64,000 nucleotides of DNA, taken from positions 60,549,461-60,613,460 of the forward strand of contig OY720348.1 of the NCBI GenBank assembly GCA_963082975.1. Reading direction: 5' to 3'. Positions 1-8,415 of this stretch are shown here, one piece after another. Below the pieces are notes generated by a model. The model was not told the origin of the DNA. It worked only from the letters and a program-made list of their open reading frames with translations, and made no database searches. Origin of the DNA: Labia minor. Taxonomy: Eukaryota > Arthropoda > Insecta > Dermaptera > Spongiphoridae. Position 1 is the first letter of the stretch. Each line of letters starts with the position of its first letter. Both the position numbers and the translations under genes were made by a program.

Positions 1-66
1 CATGCAATCATAACATATTTATGGCACATATCCCACTCCACCCACTCACTAAATGTCAAATACTCT

Positions 67-109
67 AAAAGGGGTTTTATTTAATAAAAATGTTAATAAA
101 ACACCTTTT
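67..109. repeat. Imperfect inverted repeat at unit position 67-109
   Basis: A 15-base arm at 67-81 (AAAAGGGGTTTTATT) is mirrored at 95-109 with one mismatch, leaving a 13-base AT-only loop. It recurs in every unit at the same offset. It could extrude as a cruciform or be a relic of a small inverted-repeat element. No target-site duplication was identified. Confidence 0.6.
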
Positions 110-413
110 CCTAAACTAGTAGTCTAGTAAAATATTTATTACATATTATTTAAAATTGAAATAAAAATTACTTTATTTAATTGAATAAAAATTTAAAAAA
201 ATAATTTTTATTTTTTTTTTAAATATTGAAATGTAATAACAAAAATTATATCAATTTTGCCCTTATTAATTCAAATATCAAAAAACGAACTATTTGTCCC
301 ATAAAAAATAAAGGTGTTGAATTCTCACATTTGGTGGGCTGTTAATCAAGTCGAGGGTAGAAAAACATTTTTCCAAGTTGAAGATGAACCAAATTATCGC
401 CAGGACAAATGAT

Positions 414-425
414 GTTACATGTAAC
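414..425. repeat. Perfect 12-bp palindrome GTTACATGTAAC
   Basis: A perfect dyad followed directly by three AAAAC steps. It is present at the same offset in every unit. It could be a protein-binding site, but nothing in the sequence shows a function. Confidence 0.6.
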
Positions 426-518
426 AAAACAAAACAAAACCATACATAAGATTGATTTTTTTGAATAAATCACTAAAATTATTTTATAATATACTACTAG
501 ATAAATATAGATACTGAC

Positions 519-606
519 CTCGAAGTTTTAAATGGGGAGCCAACTCGCAGCCAGCCGATGGCCGAACTCGATGTCGTACTTATATCATCCGATTCTTTTC
601 AGCTCC
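519..606 (-). other. GC-richer island bounded by splice-like sites (minus strand)
   Basis: On the minus strand an 88-base GC-richer stretch follows an acceptor-like TTGTTTTCAG and is followed by a donor-like GTCAGT. All three forward reading frames meet stops, so if it is an exon it would be terminal or non-coding. Unit 2 carries a local difference here (gatgaggtac instead of gatgtcgtac). The call is only that the island and its boundaries exist; exon status is inference. Confidence 0.2.
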
Positions 607-970
607 CTGAAAACAATTGCTCTCATGAATGGGATAATTTCTATTTAACTAAATAATAAATATGAAAATATAACAATTATTATTTTAAATTTACAATACA
701 ATCCGGATTATAATTAATATCTATAGGAATGTTATTTTTTTTATTTATCCTTTCCAATATATTAAAATGAAAAAAACAATTTATAAAGTATCTATGTCCG
801 TAATGATTAAAAGTTTTTAAAATAATAATAATATTAAAATAAATTTGAAATTTGAACCTGCTGGGTTATTTTAATTTTTATCTGACATCGTTTAATAACA
901 GACTATCTCGTGATTTTAGAAGAAAATTGAAAAATTTGAATTGCCATAAATATCCATGAATAGGATTACA

Positions 971-1785
971 AATACGAGGGATTTATTTAGTTATTATATA
1001 TTAATTTATACCATTTTGGATTGTAATTAAGATTCAATTTGGATGTTTACGATATTTAAAAAGTTTCCTTGGAATATCAGGCATCGTCATTGAAAAAATA
1101 TGATTTTTTTCAATTTTTTGGGGATAATTCTACTTTTTTGAAATTCGAGGGATTTATTAAGTTATTATATATTAATTTTTACCATTTTGGATTCTAATTA
1201 AGATTTAATTTGGATATTTACGATATTTTAAATATTTCTTTGGAAATCAGGAATTGTCATTGAAAAAATATGATTTTTTTCAATTTTTTGGTGGAAAATT
1301 CTATATATTCATTTCTCCATTTTGGATTCTAAGTAAGATTCAATTTGTATGTTTACGATATTTTAAAAATTTCCTTAGAAATCAGGCATCGTCATTGAAA
1401 AAATATGATTTTTTTCAATTTTTTGGGGATAATTCTACTTTTTTGAAATTCGAGGGATTTATTAAGTTATTATATATTAATTTTTACCATTTTGGATTCT
1501 AATTAAGATTTAATTTGGATATTTACGATATTTTAAATATTTCTTTGGAAATCAGGAATTGTCATTGAAAAAATATGATTTTTTTCAATTTTTTTAGGGA
1601 AATTTCTACTTTTGGTAAATACAAGGGATTTTTTAACTTTTTATATATTAATTTATACCATTTTGGATTCTAATTAAGATTCAATTTGTATGTTTACGAT
1701 ATTTTAAAACTTTCCTTAGAAAATATGGATTGCGGTAGATAAAATATGATTTTTTTTTTCAATTTTTTACATATACAATACTTAC
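971..1785. repeat. Internal sub-repeat block (five degenerate copies)
   Basis: Five related segments carry the phrase aaaatatgatttttttcaat, preceded in the first four by gtcattg. These anchors sit at about 1086, 1256, 1391 and 1561, with a diverged fifth near 1741. Spacing is about 170, 135, 170 and 171 bases. The 170+135 pair forms a 305-base higher-order period that is itself duplicated (1086-1390 against 1391-1695). An 82-codon open frame at 1254-1502 spans this block, but it is TTG-initiated and simply encodes the repeated AT-rich phrase, so it is not called as a gene. The equivalent block is in every complete unit, shortened by one 305-base period in units 8 and 11. Confidence 0.9.
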
Positions 1786-1824
1786 AATGTATTGATTATT
1801 CAACAGTATCATCGTCTTCAATCC
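1786..1824 (-). other. 39-base exon-like island (minus strand)
   Basis: On the minus strand a 39-base segment lies between an acceptor-like TTGTTTTACAG and a donor-like GTAAGTATTG. Joined to the island at 2028-2148 in a unit with a 9-base G run, the frame reads an acidic tail (I-E-D-D-D-T-V-E) and stops. In 7-G units it stops almost at once, and in the 11-G unit it stays open through the segment. The frame dependence suggests either non-coding sequence or a decayed exon. Confidence 0.2.
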
Positions 1825-2027
1825 CTGTAAAACAAAGACTAATATGAAATAATGTTTTCCTGGAATAATTCATTTATTGGAAATCTACTCATCTTTTTGA
1901 TGAAACCGTAAAAGTGAAACAACAACATTGATCGAGGTTACATGAAAAACAAGAAAAATAAAAGACATATTTATTAAGATTGAAAATAGAGTAGAATAAT
2001 ATTTAAATATCTTAAACAAATACTTAC

Positions 2028-2148
2028 GGGGGGGGGTTTCACCCCCTTGCAATAGCCCGATGTATGTTGACGATGATCTGGAAGTCATTATGTTGTCAAT
2101 CTCTCTCTCTCTCTCTCTTGTTTATGCAATGGTGCACATCAATTAGGA
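2028..2148 (-). other. Exon-like island containing the G run and the (CT)9 tract (minus strand)
   Basis: The minus strand shows an acceptor-like TTAATTTTTTAG before 2148 and a consensus donor GTAAGTATTTG after 2028. Within it an ATG at 2088-2086 opens a frame beginning MTSRSSSTYIG, with a TAA stop seven codons upstream of the AG repeat. Read as a continuation of the island at 2316-2421, the frame instead runs into a TGA just after the AG repeat, and a change of one dinucleotide there would alter that. No homologue recognised. It is a candidate exon of a decayed or non-coding transcript. Confidence 0.22.
2101..2118. repeat. (CT)9 microsatellite
   Basis: Eighteen bases of CT. I count the same length in the units inspected closely (1, 2 and 3), and it looks the same in the others. 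The neighbouring homopolymer G run, about 75 bases away, varies between units. Confidence 0.85.
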
Positions 2149-2315
2149 CTAAAAAATTAACAAACCATTTCACTTAGTAATTTAATATACGCTTGTAGTA
2201 TCTTTATAAATTCATCAATGTAAAAAACTCTAGAAATATCTATACAAGAAATTAAACATTTTATATATCTGGATTTGATATTTTGAAACGATATTGTATT
2301 CATCATTCTACTCAC

Positions 2316-2421
2316 TGGTTGTGCATGCGCTTATTAGCTTCTTATTAGCTTCTTCCATCATTTCTTAGTGACCAGAGAGTAGAGTCAAGACAGAATCATC
2401 CACGGGTACGAACATCATCAT
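2316..2421 (-). other. Exon-like island (minus strand) with two direct CTAATAAG motifs
   Basis: Minus strand: acceptor-like CACCATTAG before 2421 and donor-like GTGAGTAG after 2316. An ATG pair starts a short frame MMEEANKKLISACTT that reaches the donor in phase 1 and continues for 17 codons into the island at 2028-2148 before a stop. A TAA lies two codons before this ATG, so it could only be a start or follow an internal acceptor (CACTAAG). On the plus strand the same bases contain a tandem ttattagcttc. Function unknown. Confidence 0.2.
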
Positions 2422-2591
2422 CTAATGGTGATAGATCAAACATATGATAATAATTTAAAATTTAATTAAAACTTGTTTTAAACTTAAAAAATTAATAATT
2501 GAAGAAGATGAAGAAGAATAGTCAAAGAATGTTTTTAATAAGTCTTTTTATTTATATCTTATCATTTTATAGAAATTTCTATAATCTATAG

Positions 2592-2891
2592 CAGGGGTTC
2601 TTAAACTGTGGGTCGCGACCCCCCTGGGGGGTCGCGAGACTACTGAAAGCGGGTCGCAAAGATCTGATACTTTTGAATCATTATAAATAAAATTTTAAAA
2701 TTATTAAATTATATATATGTGAAATGAATGGGTATGTATTCTTTAATCCTTATTTTATTTACATTGTATAATAGTGCGATATTACATCTACATCTACGGT
2801 TAATATATATTTCATTATATGGAGGAGGGGGTCGTTTAAAATTTCCTAAGCTTGAAGGGGGTCGCTATATAAAAAAGTTTAAGAAGCCCTG
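2592..2891. mobile_element. hAT-type MITE in unit 1 (300 bp)
   Basis: Non-autonomous DNA transposon. Terminal inverted repeats are CAGGGGTTCTTAAACT at the left and its complement with one mismatch at the right. Behind them are GGGTCGCGACCC-type inner motifs and a strong local inverted repeat. It is flanked on both sides by the 8-bp duplication ATCTATAG (2584-2591 and 2892-2899). TIRs opening CAGGG and 8-bp duplications are established hallmarks of the hAT superfamily, and the octamer fits the nTnnnnAn preference. It encodes no transposase, so mobilisation would need a transposase supplied from elsewhere. The same insertion is in every unit at the same place, so it predates amplification of the array. 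Confidence 0.92.
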
Positions 2892-3112
2892 ATCTATAGC
2901 ATCATTAATATTTTAAATTTAATTTAATTCAATGAATATTTATATTGAATATTATTTAATAGAAATTGGAGGATATCTACTATCATAGAAATAGGATTGA
3001 TTATACATAAAATTTTAGACAGTAAGCGTTCTTGTAGGTGATATTTTAAAAGTTAAAATAATATTTCAATATTAATTATTTAAATAGTAGAAAAAATAAA
3101 TAAAACTCTTAC

Positions 3113-3211
3113 CCATTGATTGAGTATTGTTTTTTTATTTTCCTTTTTAGTAACCTTCATCATATTAGGTATATGAAATCTTATGCTCGCTCCATTCCAT
3201 TCAATGTAAAT
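3113..3211 (-). other. 33-codon open exon-like island (minus strand)
   Basis: The best coding candidate in the unit. On the minus strand 99 bases (exactly 33 codons) lie between an acceptor-like TTTCTTGTTTTTAG and a donor-like GTAAGAG. The frame is open throughout and its opening, IYIEWNGASIRFHIP, looks protein-like; an in-frame TAG falls precisely at the acceptor. Against it: the neighbouring island at 3340-3422 does not join in phase 0 without a stop, and no family is recognised. The opposite-strand frame at 3116-3379 overlaps it and is TTG-initiated and AT-rich. I regard this as a possible decayed exon. Confidence 0.28.
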
Positions 3212-3339
3212 CTAAAAACAAGAAATAATAGATTCATAATTAGTTTTGTGATTTCATTTAAAAATTCTGAAATTTTAATTATTTTCAAACATATTGAAAT
3301 TATTTCATTAAATATTATAGAAATAAAATTTCAATTCAC

Positions 3340-3422
3340 CGTTGAGAAGCCTCGCCGTCATTATGAAGAGATGCGTTGAATCTCTGCCCCCACAAACCAA
3401 CCACCCGTTTCTTCTTGATGCT
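3340..3422 (-). other. GC-richer exon-like island (minus strand)
   Basis: Minus strand: a long pyrimidine tract ending TTTTGAAG precedes 3422, and a weaker donor GTGAAT follows 3340. Two of the three frames are open. Neither joins the island at 3113-3211 in its open frame: both give a stop within ten codons. No function recognised. Confidence 0.2.
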
Positions 3423-3622
3423 CTTCAAAATATGAAAAGAAAAAGAAATGTTCATAAATTATTATATAGTTGACTAAATGTATTATATTATTAATGAGAC
3501 TCTAACGTTTTAAGAATGTATGTAAACTATACAATGAAAATACTAACCGTGGAGACTGCTTGGTTACGCAATGATGTCTTCCCTAATCAATCTATTCTAT
3601 CCCAGACCTAATTCTATGGCTC

Positions 3623-3634
3623 AGATGGCCATCT
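3623..3634. repeat. 12-bp palindrome AGATGGCCATCT
   Basis: Perfect dyad in the GC-richer part of the unit, about 50 bases before the GATCGCGATC dyad. It is present in the other complete units. The clustering of two dyads in a less AT-rich stretch is compatible with protein-binding or promoter sequence, but this is inference. Confidence 0.45.
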
Positions 3635-3685
3635 AACAATTTTTTCTATCTTCTATCTTCACGAGACGCTCTCCTTGCTAGAAAA

Positions 3686-3695
3686 GATCGCGATC
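3686..3695. repeat. 10-bp palindrome GATCGCGATC
   Basis: Perfect dyad with extended CG alternation (atcgcgatcgcgg). CpG-rich in an otherwise CpG-poor unit. Unit 8 has a C-to-T change just after the dyad (gatcgtgg). Confidence 0.45.
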
Positions 3696-3976
3696 GCGGA
3701 AACGATGAAAAAAAAAAAAAAAAAATGAAAAGCACTACCGAAACGCGGTTAGACACAGTATGGTCTAAAATGTATTTTATTGTTCGAGGGAATGCGACGC
3801 TTAGAAGAAGAAGAAGAAAAAAAAAATTGGGAAAAGAAAATAGATTAATTGGGGAGGTGTTTGTGAGTTTCTGTGGATCAGCTGAGAGTGGTTTTGAATT
3901 TTTGGATTATGTCTGAACACCACATTTGAGGCAACCTGTAAGAGAAAACATCCTACCTAACTGGGGATTCATAGGC

Positions 3977-3994
3977 CCCGCCATAATGGGCGGG
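3977..3994. repeat. Short GC hairpin CCCGCC-n6-GGCGGG
   Basis: Perfect 6-bp GC stem with a 6-base loop, unusual in this AT-rich DNA and repeated in every complete unit (unit 4 is hidden by the gap). It lies just beyond the stop of the protein-like remnant on the minus strand. A role as an RNA structure cannot be shown. Confidence 0.4.
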
Positions 3995-4126
3995 TCACCC
4001 ATGAAAGAAAGTTAACCCTAGCGATAAGGCAGTCAATACATCCTTCGGGATATTCCCATTAAGGAACATTGTTGTACTACCTTCCCAAATGTCTGATCGA
4101 GAACATAGAGCCACATCAAAATCACT
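3995..4126 (-). pseudogene. Possible Penelope-like reverse transcriptase remnant (43 codons)
   Basis: A minus-strand frame runs 43 codons from AGT (4126) to a TGA (3997-3995), with a TAG immediately before it. Residues about 24-40 read NIPKDVLTALSLGLTF. From memory of the family, Penelope-like element proteins of arthropods often contain a stretch of the form N-x-x-x-x-IP-x-x-V-x-x-x-LSLG-x-x-F upstream of the polymerase core, and this resembles it. There is no YADD or other RT core in the unit and no further homologous frame, so at most it is a short relic. A second open frame (starting with an ATG around 4209, MCIVHELFP) overlaps in another phase. Alternatives are chance or an unrelated gene fragment. 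The same segment is present in the other units, at the distal end of each. Confidence 0.25.
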
Positions 4127-4206
4127 CTAAGAGATACACATAACTGTACACAAACCAGGGTATTGTCATCAATAGACGACTTGGGAAACAATTCATGCAC
4201 AATACA

Positions 4207-7200
4207 CATGCAATCATAACATATTTATGGCACATATCCCACTCCACCCACTCACTAAATGTCAAATACTCTAAAAGGGGTTTTATTTAATAAAAATGTT
4301 AATAAAACACCTTTTCCTAAACTAGTAGTCTAGTAAAATATTTATTACATATTATTTAAAATTGAAATAAAAATTACTTTATTTAATTGAATAAAAATTT
4401 AAAAAAATAATTTTTATTTTTTTTTTAAATATTGAAATGTAATAACAAAAATTATATCAATTTTGCCCTTATTAATTCAAATATCAAAAAACGAACTATT
4501 TGTGCCATAAAAAATAAAGGTGTTGAATTCTCACATTTGGTGGGCTGTTAATCAAGTCGAGGGTAGAAAAACATTTTTCCAAGTTGAAGATGAACCAAAT
4601 TATCGCCAGGACAAATGATGTTACATGTAACAAAACAAAACAAAACCATACATAAGATTGATTTTTTTGAATAAATCACTAAAATTATTTTATAATATAC
4701 TACTAGATAAATATAGATACTGACCTCGAAGTTTTAAATGGGGAGCCAACTCGCAGCCAGCCGATGGCCGAACTCGATGAGGTACTTATATCATCCGATT
4801 CTTTTCAGCTCCCTGAAAACAATTGCTCTCATGAATGGGATAATTTCTATTTAACTAAATAATAAATATGAAAATATAACAATTATTATTTTAAATTTAC
4901 AATACAATCCGGATTATAATTAATATCTATAGGAATGTTATTTTTTTTATTTATCCTTTCCAATATATTAAAATGAAAAAAACAATTTATAAAGTATCTA
5001 TGTCCGTAATGATTAAAAGTTTTTAAAATAATAATAATATTAAAATAAATTTGAAATTTGAACCTGCTGGGTTATTTTAATTTTTATCTGACATCGTTTA
5101 ATAACAGACTATCTCGTGATTTTAGAAGAAAATTGAAAAATTTGAATTGCCATAAATATCCATGAATAGGATTACAAATACGAGGGATTTATTTAGTTAT
5201 TATATATTAATTTATACCATTTTGGATTGTAATTAAGATTCAATTTGGATGTTTACGATATTTAAAAAGTTTCCTTGGAATATCAGGCATCGTCATTGAA
5301 AAAATATGATTTTTTTCAATTTTTTGGGGATAATTCTACTTTTTTGAAATTCGAGGGATTTATTAAGTTATTATATATTAATTTTTACCATTTTGGATTC
5401 TAATTAAGATTTAATTTGGATATTTACGATATTTTAAATATTTCTTTGGAAATCAGGAATTGTCATTGAAAAAATATGATTTTTTTCAATTTTTTGGTGG
5501 AAAATTCTATATATTCATTTCTCCATTTTGGATTGTAATTAAGATTCAATTTGTATGTTTACGATATTTTAAAAATTTCCTTAGAAATCAGGCATCGTCA
5601 TTGAAAAAATATGATTTTTTTCAATTTTTTGGGGATAATTCTACTTTTTTGAAATTCGAGGGATTTATTAAGTTATTATATATTAATTTTTACCATTTTG
5701 GATTCTAATTAAGATTTAATTTGGATATTTACGATATTTTAAATATTTCTTTGGAAATCAGGAATTGTCATTGAAAAAATATGATTTTTTTCAATTTTTT
5801 TAGGGAAATTTCTACTTTTGGTAAATACAAGGGATTTTTTAACTTTTTATATATTAATTTATACCATTTTGGATTCTAATTAAGATTCAATTTGTATGTT
5901 TACGATATTTTAAAACTTTCCTTAGAAAATATGGATTGCGGTAGATAAAATATGATTTTTTTTTTCAATTTTTTACATATACAATACTTACAATGTATTG
6001 ATTATTCAACAGTATCATCGTCTTCAATCCCTGTAAAACAAAGACTAATATGAAATAATGTTTTCCTGGAATAATTCATTTATTGGAAATCTACTCATCT
6101 TTTTGATGAAACCGTAAAAGTGAAACAACAACATTGATCGAGGTTACATGAAAAACAAGAAAAATAAAAGACATATTTATTAAGATTGAAAATAGAGTAG
6201 AATAATATTTAAATATCTTAAACAAATACTTACGGGGGGGGGTTTCACCCCCTTGCAATAGCCCGATGTATGTTGACGATGATCTGGAAGTCATTATGTT
6301 GTCAATCTCTCTCTCTCTCTCTCTTGTTTATGCAATGGTGCACATCAATTAGGACTAAAAAATTAACAAACCATTTCACTTAGTAATTTAATATACGCGT
6401 GTAGTATCTTTATAAATTCATCAATGTAAAAAACTCTAGAAATATCTATACAAGAAATTAAACATTTTATATATCTGGATATTTGATATTTTGAAACGAT
6501 ATTGTATTCATCATTCTACTCACTGGTTGTGCATGCGCTTATTAGCTTCTTATTAGCTTCTTCCATCATTTCTTAGTGACCAGAGAGTAGAGTCAAGACA
6601 GAATCATCCACGGGTACGAACATCATCATCTAATGGTGATAGATCAAACATATGATAATAATTTAAAATTTAATTAAAACTTGTTTTAAACTTAAAAAAT
6701 TAATAATTGAAGAAGATGAAGAAGAATAGTCAAAGAATGTTTTTAATAAGTCTTTTTATTTATATCTTATCATTTTATAGAAATTTCTATAATCTATAGC
6801 AGGGGTTCTTAAACTGTGGGTCGCGACCCCCCTGGGGGGTCGCGAGACTACTGAAAGCGGGTCGCAAAGATCTGATACTTTTGAATCATTATAAATAAAA
6901 TTTTAAAATTATTAAATTATATATATGTGAAATGAATGGGTATGTATTCTTTAATCCTTATTTTATTTACATTGTATAATAGTGCGATATTACATCTACA
7001 TCTACGGTTAATATATATTTCATTATATGGAGGAGGGGGTCGTTTAAAATTTCCTAAGCTTGAAGGGGGTCGCTATATAAAAAAGTTTAAGAAGCCCTGA
7101 TCTATAGCATCATTAATATTTTAAATTTAATTTAATTCAATGAATATTTATATTGAATATTATTTAATAGAAATTGGAGGATATCTACTATCATAGAAAT

Positions 7201-8415
7201 AGGATTGATTATACATAAAATTTTAGACAGTAAGCGTTCTTGTAGGTGATATTTTAAAAGTTAAAATAATATTTCAATATTAATTATTTAAATAGTAGAA
7301 AAAATAAATAAAACTCTTACCCATTGATTGAGTATTGTTTTTTTATTTTCCTTTTTAGTAACCTTCATCATATTAGGTATATGAAATCTTATGCTCGCTC
7401 CATTCCATTCAATGTAAATCTAAAAACAAGAAATAATAGATTCATAATTAGTTTTGTGATTTCATTTAAAAATTCTGAAATTTTAATTATTTTCAAACAT
7501 ATTGAAATTATTTCATTAAATATTATAGAAATAAAATTTCAATTCACCGTTGAGAAGCCTCGCCGTCATTATGAAGAGATGCGTTGAATCTCTGCCCCCA
7601 CAAACCAACCACCCGTTTCTTCTTGATGCTCTTCAAAATATGAAAAGAAAAAGAAATGTTCATAAATTATTATATAGTTGACTAAATGTATTATATTATT
7701 AATGAGACTCTAACGTTTTAAGAATGTATGTAAACTATACAATGAAAATACTAACCGTGGAGACTGCTTGGTTACGCAATGATGTCTTCCCTAATCAATC
7801 TATTCTATCCCAGACCTAATTCTATGGCTCAGATGGCCATCTAACAATTTTTCCTATCTTCTATCTTCACGAGACGCTCTCCTTGCTAGAAAAGATCGCG
7901 ATCGCGGAAACGATGAAAAAAAAAAAAAAAAAAATGAAAAGCACTACCGAAACGCGGTTAGACACAGTATGGTCTAAAATGTATTTTATTGTTCGAGGGA
8001 ATGCGACGCTTAGAAGAAGAAGAAGAAAAAAAAAATTGGGAAAAGAAAATAGATTAATTGGGGAGGTGTTTGTGAGTTTCTGTGGATCAGCTGAGAGTGG
8101 TTTTGAATTTTTGGATTATGTCTGAACACCACATTTGAGGCAACCTGTAAGAGAAAACATCCTACCTAACTGGGGATTCATAGGCCCCGCCATAATGGGC
8201 GGGTCACCCATGAAAGAAAGTTAACCCTAGCGATAAGGCAGTCAATACATCCTTCGGGATATTCCCATTAAGGAACATTGTTGTACTACCTTCCCAAATG
8301 TCTGATCGAGAACATAGAGCCACATCAAAATCACTCTAAGAGATACACATAACTGTACACAAACCAGGGTATTGTCATCAATAGACGACTTGGGAAACAA
8401 TTCATGCACAATACA
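4207..8415. repeat. Macrosatellite unit 2 (4209 bp)
   Basis: Carries gatgaggtac where other units have gatgtcgtac, a 2-base insertion (ctggatatttgat) after the atatatct stretch, a G run of 9, and the ttttagacag variant shared only with unit 1. Its sub-repeat block has the gtaattaag form. Confidence 0.97.
6800..7099. mobile_element. hAT MITE, unit 2 copy
   Basis: Full-length 300-bp copy. ATCTATAG is intact on both sides (left at 6792-6799). Confidence 0.9.

Larger units (their letters stand above)
1..4206. repeat. Macrosatellite unit 1 (4206 bp)
   Basis: First complete copy of the tandem unit, used here as the coordinate reference. The start is arbitrary: the window opens on catgcaatcataac, and the same phrase recurs at every later unit start. 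Seen in the sequence: the copies align almost base for base. Unit 1 has private or rare variants: C instead of G in atttgtcccat, the ctaagtaag form in the sub-repeat block (shared with units 9, 10, 12 and 13), and ttttagacag instead of ttttggacag after the MITE (shared only with unit 2). Its G run is 9 long. No convincing gene is present. The short open frames are AT-rich or low-complexity and shift frame between copies. Whether the unit is transcribed cannot be judged from sequence. Confidence 0.97.

Noticed and set aside
1254-1502. 82-codon open frame recurring in most units (MSLKKYDFFQFF...)
   Set aside because: It starts on TTG, lies wholly in the AT-rich sub-repeat block, encodes the sub-repeat phrase twice, and vanishes in units 8 and 11 with the sub-repeat deletion. 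No gene signal.
1885-2088. 67-codon minus-strand frame (MTSRSSSTYIG...)
   Set aside because: Present as an unspliced frame only in units with a G run of 9, and it reads through a consensus donor site into AT-rich sequence. Retained only as part of an exon-like island.
3116-3379. 87-codon plus-strand open frame (MIEYCFFIFLF...)
   Set aside because: TTG start, very AT-rich composition and no recognisable family. It is antisense to the better 33-codon minus-strand island. Conserved only because the units are nearly identical.
3780-3800. Box-B-like gttcgaggg, considered as an RNA polymerase III promoter or tRNA
   Set aside because: No matching A box, no cloverleaf and no T-run terminator at a suitable distance.
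3725-3916. 63- or 80-codon plus-strand frame rich in K and R
   Set aside because: The longer version depends on the length of an A run that differs between units, so the frame is not maintained. The K/R content comes from poly-A and AAG tracts.
3900-4206. Possible rRNA, 5S, snRNA or histone repeat, suggested by the tandem arrangement and higher GC
   Set aside because: No conserved rRNA or snRNA core motif and no histone frame. The only atacttac match (near 2021) is followed by a G run and is better read as a minus-strand donor site.
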